Origin: Acidimicrobiia bacterium | Lineage (GTDB): Bacteria; Actinomycetota; Acidimicrobiia; Spongiisociales; SHLN01 | Direction of reading: 5' to 3' | NCBI GenBank assembly: GCA_030624805.1 | Contig: JAUXJL010000147.1 | Coordinates: forward strand, 1-5,883 | DNA length: 5,883 nucleotides | Part shown: in pieces, positions 1 through 5,883 of the stretch | How positions within the stretch are numbered: position 1 is the stretch's first letter | Layout of the letters: every line of letters begins with the position of its first letter | The notes under the pieces: generated by a model | What the model was told of the DNA's origin: nothing | The model's database searches: none | Seen by the model: only the letters and a program-made list of their open reading frames with translations | Translations under genes and position numbers: made by a program

Positions 1-813
1 AGCCCGGCTGTGGCGACCCGGGAATCCGACGTCGTGATGCTGCTCGTGCCCGACCATCTGACGGGCCCGCTCTATCACGAAGAGATTGCCCCGAATCTGA
101 GTCCCGGCGACGCATTGTTTTTTGCCCACGGGTTCAACATTCACTTCGATGTCATCGATCCCCCGACGGGTATCGACGTTGTGATGGTGGCTCCAAAAGG
201 GCCCGGTCATCTGGTCCGTCGGACCTACACCGAGGGCAGCGGGGTGCCCTGCCTCCTCGCCGTCCATCAGGACGCATCCGGAAACGCCTGGGAGCTTGGG
301 TTGTCGTATGCGTGGGGTATTGGCGGCGGCCGGGCCGGGGTTCTCAAGACGACCTTTCAAGAAGAAACCGAGACTGATTTGTTCGGGGAACAAGTCATCC
401 TGTGTGGTGGCGTGGCCGAGCTCGTGAAGTCGGCCTTCGGGATCATGGTGGAAGCCGGGTACCAGCCCGAATCCGCCTATTTCGAGACCCTTCATGAGCT
501 CAAGCTCATCGTTGACCTGATGTACGAGGGCGGCCTTTCGTGGATGCGGTACTCGATCTCCGACACGGCCGAATACGGTGACTACACCCGCGGGCCGCGG
601 GTCGTAACAGACGAAACCCGCAAAGCGATGGCCGCGATCCTCGAGGAGATTCAGTCGGGCGAGTTTGCTCGCGAATGGCTGGCGGAAGGCAGGAAAGGCG
701 CTCCCCGGCTACTGGCCCGCCGCTCCGAAGAACAGGGGGAGCTCATCGAGGAGGTGGGGGCGGATTTGCGTTCCATGATGCCCTTCCTGGTTCCGAAGGC
801 ACCGCCCAAGTAA
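1..813 (+). CDS. ilvC: Ketol-acid reductoisomerase (NADP+), class I, 5'-truncated by window edge
   Basis: Converts 2-acetolactate or 2-aceto-2-hydroxybutyrate to the 2,3-dihydroxy acid (alkyl migration plus NADPH reduction) in cytosolic valine, isoleucine and leucine synthesis. The frame is open from base 1; 270 residues are visible before the TAA at 811. The GTG at base 10 is internal, not a start: the Rossmann GxGxxG and cofactor-specificity loop are missing, so roughly 65 N-terminal residues lie left of the window (family about 330-340). Visible, numbering from base 1: end of the Rossmann domain with the FAHGFN motif (His43), then the all-helical knotted domain with the Mg ligands Asp126 and Glu130 (TDLFGEQ), Glu162 and Glu166 (ETLHE), and the substrate-contacting Ser187 (SISDTAEYG). 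Their spacing matches class I enzymes exactly, so the visible part looks intact. It converges on the minus-strand cluster 31 bases downstream. No ilvB, ilvN or leu gene accompanies it within the window on its own strand. Confidence 0.96.
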   Translation, partial: SPAVATRESDVVMLLVPDHLTGPLYHEEIAPNLSPGDALFFAHGFNIHFDVIDPPTGIDVVMVAPKGPGHLVRRTYTEGSGVPCLLAVHQDASGNAWELGLSYAWGIGGGRAGVLKTTFQEETETDLFGEQVILCGGVAELVKSAFGIMVEAGYQPESAYFETLHELKLIVDLMYEGGLSWMRYSISDTAEYGDYTRGPRVVTDETRKAMAAILEEIQSGEFAREWLAEGRKGAPRLLARRSEEQGELIEEVGADLRSMMPFLVPKAPPK

Positions 814-844
814 GCCGCGGAGTGGGATCGTGGCCCGCGCGAGA

Positions 845-2065
845 TCAGGTCGTGCCCGCCTCCCGGCGTAGAAGCATTCGATGGCTGAGCGCGACCAACA
901 CCGCTCCCAGAAGGATGGTTGCCGACGCCACCCCCCAGGCAGCCTGGAATGAGACGTCCTCGGCGATCGTGCCGAGGGTGAGAGGCCCGATGATGGTTCC
1001 GGTATACACGCCGGTGAGTACGAACCCGGTCGCGGTAGCCGGCGGGATCTCGGTGGTGCGGGTTGTCACGAGATAGATAATCGCCGGCCAGCCCCATCCG
1101 GCCGCGAAACCGAGGAATACGCCAAGAAACAGAAGTGGCCGGGAGGAGCCGGCGATCGCCAGGAGCAGGAATCCCACCGAGCCGACGACCATCAACGTCC
1201 CGAGTTCGATCGCTCCTTGCCGTTGATTGCGATCGATGAACCACCCAACGAGGAGCCGGACGGTGATGGACGCAGCGCTACCAAAGGCGAGTACTCCGGC
1301 AGCCGCACTCTCGGTGAACCCCTCCGTTTCAAAGGCGTCGACCACCAGGACGGCCAGGGAGTTTCCGGTCGCTCCCCCGGCGCCCCCGGCAGCCGCCAGC
1401 AAGGCGAGGTGTGGCCAGGCATCACCTACCCCACCGCGAACGTGTTCCCCGCTGCTGGAGGGGGCAGCCCCAAAACGGGGGGCAATGATGCCGGCGATTA
1501 TCGCCAGTAGCGCCAGGACGAAGAAGCTCCGCTCCCAGGCGACGTCGACTCCAAGTATCGATACGGCTCCTCCGGCCAGCAGGCTGCCGAGGGGGATGGC
1601 AGCTTGTTTGGCTCCGAACCCGATTCCCTGTCTTCTCCCACCCGCGTTGGCAGCAATGACCCGGTTGGCACCCAGTTGCGCGAACGTGTTGGACATTCCC
1701 GAGATGCCGAGACCAACTGCCACCCAGACCCAGTTCGAAGCGAATAGGGCGAGGACCAGGGCGGCGAGTGTGGTTCCGGCCGTTGCGAGCCGGAACCCTA
1801 TGAAAGAACCGAGGCGATCAACGACGGGGCCGAAGCGGGCCGAAGTAATAGCGGCAACGAGAAAATACGCGCTGACGCTGTAGCCGAATTCGGAGGTGCC
1901 AAACCCCAGCTCTTCCTGGAGCCGGACCGTATACGCACCCGCCAGGAAAAGCGGCGATACGCCTACCACCGTAAAGAAGACCGCAGTTGTGATCGGGTAG
2001 GGAAGCAGGAGTCTTCCGGCTACATTTCGGCGGAGATGGGGACCGTTTGGCGGGCGGGTGTTCAA
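845..2065 (-). CDS. Major facilitator superfamily (MFS) transporter
   Basis: A 406-residue integral inner-membrane protein, typical MFS length, with about 12 hydrophobic segments in two six-helix halves. A short basic N-terminus (RPPNGPHLRRN) precedes helix 1 at about residues 24-46. The MFS motif A is clear in the loop between helices 2 and 3 (GPVVDRLGSFIGFR, 79-92), with its degenerate second copy in the equivalent loop of the C-terminal half (GWFIDRNQRQG, 274-284). A polar central loop at about 198-217 separates the halves. The start is TTG at 2065, overlapping the TGA of the upstream gene as TTGA; no ATG or GTG follows in frame before helix 1, and no strong Shine-Dalgarno is visible, so translational coupling is likely. 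It is the last gene of the cluster. Substrate and direction cannot be read; by context it may move the substrate or product of the three enzymes upstream. It shows no hallmark of a particular MFS drug or sugar subfamily that I recognise. Confidence 0.9.
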   Translation of the reverse strand: MNTRPPNGPHLRRNVAGRLLLPYPITTAVFFTVVGVSPLFLAGAYTVRLQEELGFGTSEFGYSVSAYFLVAAITSARFGPVVDRLGSFIGFRLATAGTTLAALVLALFASNWVWVAVGLGISGMSNTFAQLGANRVIAANAGGRRQGIGFGAKQAAIPLGSLLAGGAVSILGVDVAWERSFFVLALLAIIAGIIAPRFGAAPSSSGEHVRGGVGDAWPHLALLAAAGGAGGATGNSLAVLVVDAFETEGFTESAAAGVLAFGSAASITVRLLVGWFIDRNQRQGAIELGTLMVVGSVGFLLLAIAGSSRPLLFLGVFLGFAAGWGWPAIIYLVTTRTTEIPPATATGFVLTGVYTGTIIGPLTLGTIAEDVSFQAAWGVASATILLGAVLVALSHRMLLRREAGTT

Positions 2066-3384
2066 GTGCTGATATCGAGGATGGTCACCGACCCGCCGGT
2101 GCCATCAACCGCTCCCACCCAGGAGTGACTCGCTCGTAGTGCGTCGAGGGACGGCCCGGTGGCATCCGCCAGGTCGACTCCGCAGACGGCGGGCAGTCCC
2201 AGGGAGGCGGCTACTTCGAAAAGATGGGCTCCCGGGCTCCCACCAATGGTCACCAACCCAGCCGCATCCCACAGGAGCGGGGCGAGGTTGTTGAGCGGGT
2301 ACAGAACGGCCAGGATCTGACGGGGCTCGACATGTTCGGCGTCGCCGGCGTCCCTGACCAGATGAATGCGGCCGGCTCCCCACCCGGCGGCGGCCGGGCT
2401 GCCTTCCCACCGCGTCCCGGTTGAGGTCACGGCCTCGAACAGGGCCGGCTCCGATTGTGTCATGCCGAACCGGCCGGCCGTTTCCCGCCCCTCCACTTCT
2501 TCTCGCACTCTGTGCAGCAACTCTGCCGCGCTGGCGCCGGGCTGGGAGGAGTCGTAGCTGTGTCGTCGCAGTTCGGTAGGTAGCGGGGGCTGGAAGGCTC
2601 GCTGCGGCCGTGCCTGGGCCTGAAGCAGCCAGAGATGCCCGTCGGCCTCAGCCCACTCAATGTGACGGAGCCCGAGCAGTGAGGTGGTGGCGCGAGCCAG
2701 GTCGGCAACGGCCTTGACCCGCCGGCGGCCGATCGATTGAGCCGCAACGGCCGGGTGGGGGCCCTCCTGATCTACGACAACCACTTCACCCCGCTCCCAG
2801 CCGGATACGATCGCGGCCGGAGGCCCCGCAATAGCCACCACGGACACCGTTTCGGACTCGCTCACGGTGGCGACTCCTCCGAAGTCGGGGCTGATCTCCG
2901 GTTGGACCAGCACCGCCATGCCCAGCTCGGCGGGATTTAGACCGACGGCGCGGGCTCGCTCGAGTGGATCGGGGGCAAACACCGAAGCCCAGCATCCGAG
3001 CAGGCCAGAGATTGCCTCGTCTGGAGCCAATTCAGCGTAGGAAGCGAATGCGCCTGCCCACCGACCGTCGGCCTCCAAGGGCGCAGACGAGCGCACGACG
3101 ACGGACTCGCCGAGGCGTTCGGCATTCTCGACGAGCGCTCTCGTCAAGGATGGGTCGAGGGAAGCCTCGGTGACCCGGGCTCGAGCGAGCCCGGAGTTCC
3201 CGGTCTCGAGAGCCCGCCGGCCGGCGGCCAGAGCTTCGAAGGAGGCAGCCACCGGGACCGCAAACCCCGCCAGCACCGGCAAGCCGCCTTGTCGGGCTCT
3301 GGCCAGCGAGGCCGCTTTTGCACCAACGACGGAAGAGTCGAGCGCCCGACTGTCGTCTAGGTTCAGAATGTTTGGTGTGATCAA
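2062..3384 (-). CDS. Compact PEP synthase/PPDK-like protein: ATP-grasp domain plus phosphohistidine domain, no PEP/pyruvate barrel
   Basis: 440 residues, probably cytosolic. Residues 1-260 match the nucleotide-binding domain of the PEP synthase/pyruvate phosphate dikinase group: GAKAASLARA with Lys23, VVVRSSA with Arg98, the IVSG segment (192-195), IEWA with Glu243, and QARP with Gln257 and Arg259. Residues about 340-440 match the swivelling phosphohistidine domain: GGSPGAHLFEVAASLGLPAV (381-400), with His387 at the position that carries the phosphoryl group. The usual Thr-Ser before that His is Gly-Ala. About 80 intervening residues (260-340) are unassigned. The C-terminal PEP/pyruvate TIM barrel of PEP synthase and PPDK (about 800-900 residues) is absent, so the acceptor must be something else, as in rifampicin phosphotransferase or phenylphosphate synthase, which use the same two modules. 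Known in the family: ATP's beta-phosphoryl group goes to His and then to an acceptor. The acceptor here is unknown. The start is TTG at 3384, directly after an in-frame stop and overlapping the M24 gene's TGA as TTGA. Confidence 0.85.
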   Translation of the reverse strand: MITPNILNLDDSRALDSSVVGAKAASLARARQGGLPVLAGFAVPVAASFEALAAGRRALETGNSGLARARVTEASLDPSLTRALVENAERLGESVVVRSSAPLEADGRWAGAFASYAELAPDEAISGLLGCWASVFAPDPLERARAVGLNPAELGMAVLVQPEISPDFGGVATVSESETVSVVAIAGPPAAIVSGWERGEVVVVDQEGPHPAVAAQSIGRRRVKAVADLARATTSLLGLRHIEWAEADGHLWLLQAQARPQRAFQPPLPTELRRHSYDSSQPGASAAELLHRVREEVEGRETAGRFGMTQSEPALFEAVTSTGTRWEGSPAAAGWGAGRIHLVRDAGDAEHVEPRQILAVLYPLNNLAPLLWDAAGLVTIGGSPGAHLFEVAASLGLPAVCGVDLADATGPSLDALRASHSWVGAVDGTGGSVTILDIST

Positions 3385-4619
3385 TCAGTCACGATGATCT
3401 CGTGTGACTTGTAGGACGAGACCATCTCAATGCCGGTGTCCGTTACATAAAGCATCTCTTCGAGGCGCACGCCGTGGTCATGCAATTTCCCGTGCTGGGT
3501 TTCGAGAGCGAATGTCATGCCCGGCTCGATCTCAATGGGATGGTCGAGTGACCAGATCCGCGAGATCACCGGTGGATCGTATTGAGCCAATCCGAGCCCG
3601 TGGCCCCAGAAGTTGGCCGCAGCCTGGTCTTCCTCCTCGTAGCCCCAAACCTCGGAGGCGGATGGCCACTTGGAAGCGACGTCGGCGGTAGTTACGCCTG
3701 GCCCGGTTGCCTCAATTGAGTCCCACAGCCACTTGTGGGCCAGGTCATAGGTCTCCTGCATCTCGGCAGTTGGTGTCCCACCGACGCAGTAGGTTCGGTA
3801 GACGCAGCTCTTGAAGCCGTTCCACGTCAGTGCGGCCAGGTCGATGATCACCAGGTCGCCGGGCCTGATCATCCGATCCGAAAAATTCCGCCAGTTGGGC
3901 CACGCGTTCGGCCCGGACGAAACGATGACGTCCTCGACGTCTTCCATACCCGGGATGCTGTAGAGCTTCTCGAAACCGAAAGCAGCAACCTGATTCTCCG
4001 TCATACCGGGCTTGATGAAATTGGTGATTTCGTAGTGGACATAATCACAAATGGAACCGACCATGGAGAACGCCTTGATCTCGTCAGGGCTCTTGATGGC
4101 GCGAGCTTCCATCATCGGTGTCATCGCGTCGGTCCACTCGACACCACGCTCTTCGAAGGCCTTGATGAGGTTGATATCGATGAAGTCGACGCCAAGCGGC
4201 TTGTCCTGGACCCCCGCTTCCTCGAGGTCGTTCATAAGAGCGTTCATGAACTTGTTGACCTGCTGGTCGGTGGCGGGGCCGACCGCTCCCTTGATCCACA
4301 CGTATGAATAGCGGATGTTTTCCTTGGGAATCCAGGGGTTGTGGGCCTCGAGATGGAATCCGATATCGCCTTGCTCGTAGACAATCGGTGGTTGGCCCTC
4401 GGTGATGATCACGTAGCGGAGACCGGGCTTCAGCCGATTCCACCCGGGGGTAAGTGTGGAGGAGACATAACGCATGTTCTCGTCGTAGAACAGCAACATG
4501 GCTCCGAGGCCGTGGCGCTTCATCGCGGCGTGGGCCCGTGTCAGGCGCCACTGGCGAACGGCCTCCCAGTTGATTCCCTCTTTCCAGTCGGTGCTGGCAA
4601 CGCCGAACGCTTCTCTCAT
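3381..4619 (-). CDS. M24 (pita-bread fold) family protein with altered active site; probably a non-peptidase lyase or hydrolase
   Basis: 412 residues, no signal peptide, probably cytosolic. An N-terminal creatinase/prolidase-like domain (about 18-170) precedes the pita-bread catalytic domain (about 180-405). Four of five dinuclear-metal ligands are in place: Asp260 (GDLVIID), His340 (GHGLGL), Glu373 (FALET) and Glu387 (GVRLEEM). The second Asp, normally in a GYxSDxTRT motif, is Cys272 (GFKSCVYRT). The His just before the GD motif in peptidases is Asn242 (AWPNW), and the His of the usual HEPP motif is Tyr347 (QYDPP). All three codons were read directly. Proline peptidase activity is therefore doubtful. 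M24 relatives with other chemistry include creatinase, ectoine hydrolase DoeA/EutD and the DMSP lyase DddP; I cannot assign it to any of them. The ATG at 4619 has a good Shine-Dalgarno. It lies 60 bases after the DRE-TIM gene and its TGA overlaps the next gene's TTG, so it is most likely co-transcribed with both. Confidence 0.88.
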   Translation of the reverse strand: MREAFGVASTDWKEGINWEAVRQWRLTRAHAAMKRHGLGAMLLFYDENMRYVSSTLTPGWNRLKPGLRYVIITEGQPPIVYEQGDIGFHLEAHNPWIPKENIRYSYVWIKGAVGPATDQQVNKFMNALMNDLEEAGVQDKPLGVDFIDINLIKAFEERGVEWTDAMTPMMEARAIKSPDEIKAFSMVGSICDYVHYEITNFIKPGMTENQVAAFGFEKLYSIPGMEDVEDVIVSSGPNAWPNWRNFSDRMIRPGDLVIIDLAALTWNGFKSCVYRTYCVGGTPTAEMQETYDLAHKWLWDSIEATGPGVTTADVASKWPSASEVWGYEEEDQAAANFWGHGLGLAQYDPPVISRIWSLDHPIEIEPGMTFALETQHGKLHDHGVRLEEMLYVTDTGIEMVSSYKSHEIIVTD

Positions 4620-4628
4620 TGCCTGTCG

Positions 4629-4635
4629 TCTCCTC
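4629..4635 (-). promoter_or_regulatory. Shine-Dalgarno site of the M24 gene
   Basis: On the minus strand this reads GAGGAGA, ending nine bases before the ATG at 4619. It is the only clear Shine-Dalgarno in the cluster and supports that start. The two genes downstream lack one and begin with TTG inside the preceding stop codon. Confidence 0.65.
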
Positions 4636-4661
4636 GTTGTTGGTTTTCGTGATTCTCGCGG

Positions 4662-4694
4662 CCCGGCCGGCTGCTCTCGCTATCGACGGCCGGG
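4662..4694 (-). repeat. Inverted repeat (possible hairpin) straddling the stop codon of the DRE-TIM gene
   Basis: CCCGGCCG at 4662-4669 and CGGCCGGG at 4687-4694 are perfect eight-base reverse complements separated by 17 bases, with the TAG stop (4680-4682) inside the loop. The left arm is part of the self-complementary octamer CCGGCCGG (4663-4670). No T-run follows on the minus strand, so a classical intrinsic terminator is unlikely. It could be an intercistronic RNA hairpin affecting stability or readthrough, or a chance product of GC-rich sequence. Confidence 0.35.
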
Positions 4695-5883
4695 GATTAC
4701 CTTGTCGACAATGTTCAAGAACTCAGTCTCATCCAGTAGGCCCCGCTTGATGAGCGATGCGTCCTTCACCTCCAGCAGGATTTCAGTGAGCTCCTCCGTG
4801 TTCCACTCAACGTTGTACCGATCGAGCCAAATGGCGACAGAATCGACGCCGGAGCCTTTACCGAGGACGATCTTGGGTGGCGTTTGGCCGACAAGTTCGG
4901 GACGGTATGGGAACGCCTCGGTGAGGTGCTCGTCGCCAACGTTGTTCACCCAGGTGGCGATGATGCCACTTTCCACGCTGAACAGCTGCTCTCCGATCAC
5001 CGGACGATTGGAGGGCTGATCCACTCCGGCGAGCCCGAGCACAAGTTGGGAGATGTCGTAGAAGTGCTCAGTCTTGATGCCGGTGTCAATCCCATACATG
5101 GTGAGAAGGGCCAGCACGGTCTCCTCCATCGGGGCATTTCCAGCCCGTTCCCCGAGGCCGGCGACGGTCGTTTGGATGACTTGTGCGCCCTCGGCAACTG
5201 CCAAAACCGTGTTTGCCACACCCATGCCAAAGTCCATGTGAAAGTGAGTCTCGAGCGGCACATCGATACGTTTGCGGACGTTGCGGGCGAAGAACTCGAC
5301 CGCATGGGGTGAGATGACGCCGAAGGTGTCGACGAGCCCGATGGTGTCGACATGGCCATTCTTGGCAACCTGCTCGAGGTCGTCGAGAAGCTCGACCATT
5401 CCGGCCCGGGTGGCGTCGATCGGGAAGAAGGACACCTTCAGCCCGTGCTCGTGTGCATATTGGGTTGATTCGATCGACAACTCGATTGCCTTCTCGAGCT
5501 CCCACCTGTAGGCCTTCTCGATGAGATGATGGCTGGACGGTATCTCCATCACGACCCCGGCAACGCCGGTGTCGACGGCCAATTTCACATCTGGCAGCAT
5601 GCACCGCGAAAACGCATAGATAGTGGAGTCGAGCCCGGCGTCGACGATTCCTCGGACCGCCGCCTCGTCGTGGCGGGACGATGCCGGGAGGCCTGCCTCG
5701 ATACGATGCACACCAGCTTTGGCCAGGGACTCGGCAATCCGGATCTTGTCGTCGGCACTGAACTCAACTCCGGCTTGCTGCTCACCGTCCCGGAGAGTGA
5801 CATCGTGGAGTTGCAAGTTGGGCGAGATTGTGAAGTCCTTGGTGATCTCGGGCAAGAAGTTCCACGGGCTCGAGAACCATTTG
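4680..5883 (-). CDS. DRE-TIM metallolyase/condensing-enzyme homologue (isopropylmalate/homocitrate synthase-like), 5' end outside window
   Basis: The frame runs open to the window edge; the TTG at 5855 is not a credible start because the codons before it read KWFSSPWNFLPEI without a stop, and that reads as normal protein. Numbering from that TTG, 391 residues are visible: the DRE-TIM signature HDVTLRDGEQ (17-26; metal ligand Asp18, catalytic Arg22), VDTFG (175-179), HFHMDFG (204-210; ligands His204 and His206) and GLGERAGN (ligand Asn240), then a short C-terminal subdomain with VLGKGSG (330-336). It stops near 400 residues without the LeuA regulatory domain, like short homocitrate synthases. 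Acetyl-CoA-dependent relatives carry a motif like HESGIHVDG; here the aligned stretch is VESGIIATW (294-302), so both His are lost, and Ile146 stands where the EDxxR motif has Glu. The metal-dependent aldol/Claisen fold is secure; the substrate and direction (synthase or lyase) are not. It is the first visible gene of the minus-strand cluster. Confidence 0.88.
   Translation of the reverse strand, partial: KWFSSPWNFLPEITKDFTISPNLQLHDVTLRDGEQQAGVEFSADDKIRIAESLAKAGVHRIEAGLPASSRHDEAAVRGIVDAGLDSTIYAFSRCMLPDVKLAVDTGVAGVVMEIPSSHHLIEKAYRWELEKAIELSIESTQYAHEHGLKVSFFPIDATRAGMVELLDDLEQVAKNGHVDTIGLVDTFGVISPHAVEFFARNVRKRIDVPLETHFHMDFGMGVANTVLAVAEGAQVIQTTVAGLGERAGNAPMEETVLALLTMYGIDTGIKTEHFYDISQLVLGLAGVDQPSNRPVIGEQLFSVESGIIATWVNNVGDEHLTEAFPYRPELVGQTPPKIVLGKGSGVDSVAIWLDRYNVEWNTEELTEILLEVKDASLIKRGLLDETEFLNIVDKVIPGRR

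Noticed and set aside
10..813. GTG at base 10 as the start of ilvC
   Set aside because: The frame is open to base 1 and reads SPA before it, and the NADPH-binding N-terminal part of the Rossmann domain would be missing. The gene is simply cut by the window.
816..839. Bidirectional intrinsic terminator between ilvC and the MFS gene
   Set aside because: The stem is only five base pairs with a 14-base loop and no T-run on either side, too weak to annotate.
651..1244. 197-codon minus-strand open frame spanning the ilvC 3' end and MFS 3' end
   Set aside because: It covers two genes with clear family motifs in other frames, and its translation is Arg/Gly/Ser-rich without a domain pattern.
1227..1883. 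218-codon open frame on the plus strand opposite the MFS gene
   Set aside because: It is low-complexity, rich in Ala, Pro, Arg and Thr, resembles no family, and lies fully antisense to a well-supported membrane protein. GC-rich genes leave such open antisense frames.
3735..4307. 190-codon open frame on the plus strand opposite the M24 gene
   Set aside because: It is antisense to the conserved metal-ligand region of the M24 protein, with no recognisable motif and no Shine-Dalgarno. It is a shadow frame.
3381..4619. Naming the M24 gene dddP, doeA/eutD or creatinase
   Set aside because: It shares the fold and general residue spacing, but Cys272, Asn242 and Tyr347 do not match any one of these closely enough to assign a substrate.
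5086..5604. 172-codon minus-strand frame inside the DRE-TIM gene
   Set aside because: It is an out-of-frame translation, rich in Arg and His, of DNA that encodes the conserved barrel in another frame.
4680..5883. Calling this gene leuA and linking it with ilvC as a branched-chain amino acid operon
   Set aside because: The two genes are on opposite strands and separated by three unrelated genes. The protein lacks the LeuA regulatory domain and the His motif of acetyl-CoA-dependent synthases.

Overview
This is a GC-rich bacterial window made almost entirely of coding sequence: five genes, two of them cut by the window edges. High G+C, TTG start codons, very tight gene packing and a class I ketol-acid reductoisomerase would fit an actinobacterial-type chromosome. 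That placement is an inference and no marker gene here settles it. I see no rRNA, tRNA, mobile element, CRISPR array or origin.

Layout: bases 1-813 (+) hold the C-terminal four-fifths of ketol-acid reductoisomerase (ilvC), which begins left of the window. After only 31 bases, it converges on a minus-strand gene cluster filling the rest. In transcription order (right to left) the cluster is: a DRE-TIM metallolyase/condensing-enzyme homologue resembling isopropylmalate or homocitrate synthase (4680 to beyond 5883, 5' end outside); an M24 'pita-bread' protein (3381-4619); a compact ATP-grasp plus phosphohistidine-domain protein of the PEP synthase/pyruvate phosphate dikinase group (2062-3384); and a major facilitator superfamily transporter (845-2065). 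The first two genes are 60 bases apart. The last two junctions are both four-base TTGA overlaps, so the cluster is probably one operon whose promoter lies right of the window.

The main interest is that the minus-strand enzymes belong to familiar families but lack residues that define the textbook reactions. The M24 protein keeps four of the five metal ligands but has Cys at the second Asp position, and Asn and Tyr where peptidases have active-site His. The DRE-TIM protein keeps its metal site but has lost the His-containing motif used by acetyl-CoA-dependent synthases. The dikinase-like protein has the nucleotide-binding and swivelling His domains but no PEP/pyruvate TIM barrel. With a transporter in the same cluster, this suggests an uncharacterised small-molecule pathway (uptake or export, M24-type lyase/hydrolase, C-C bond lyase/synthase, ATP-dependent phosphoryl transfer). 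The substrate cannot be read from sequence. ilvC is on the opposite strand and is probably unrelated to it.
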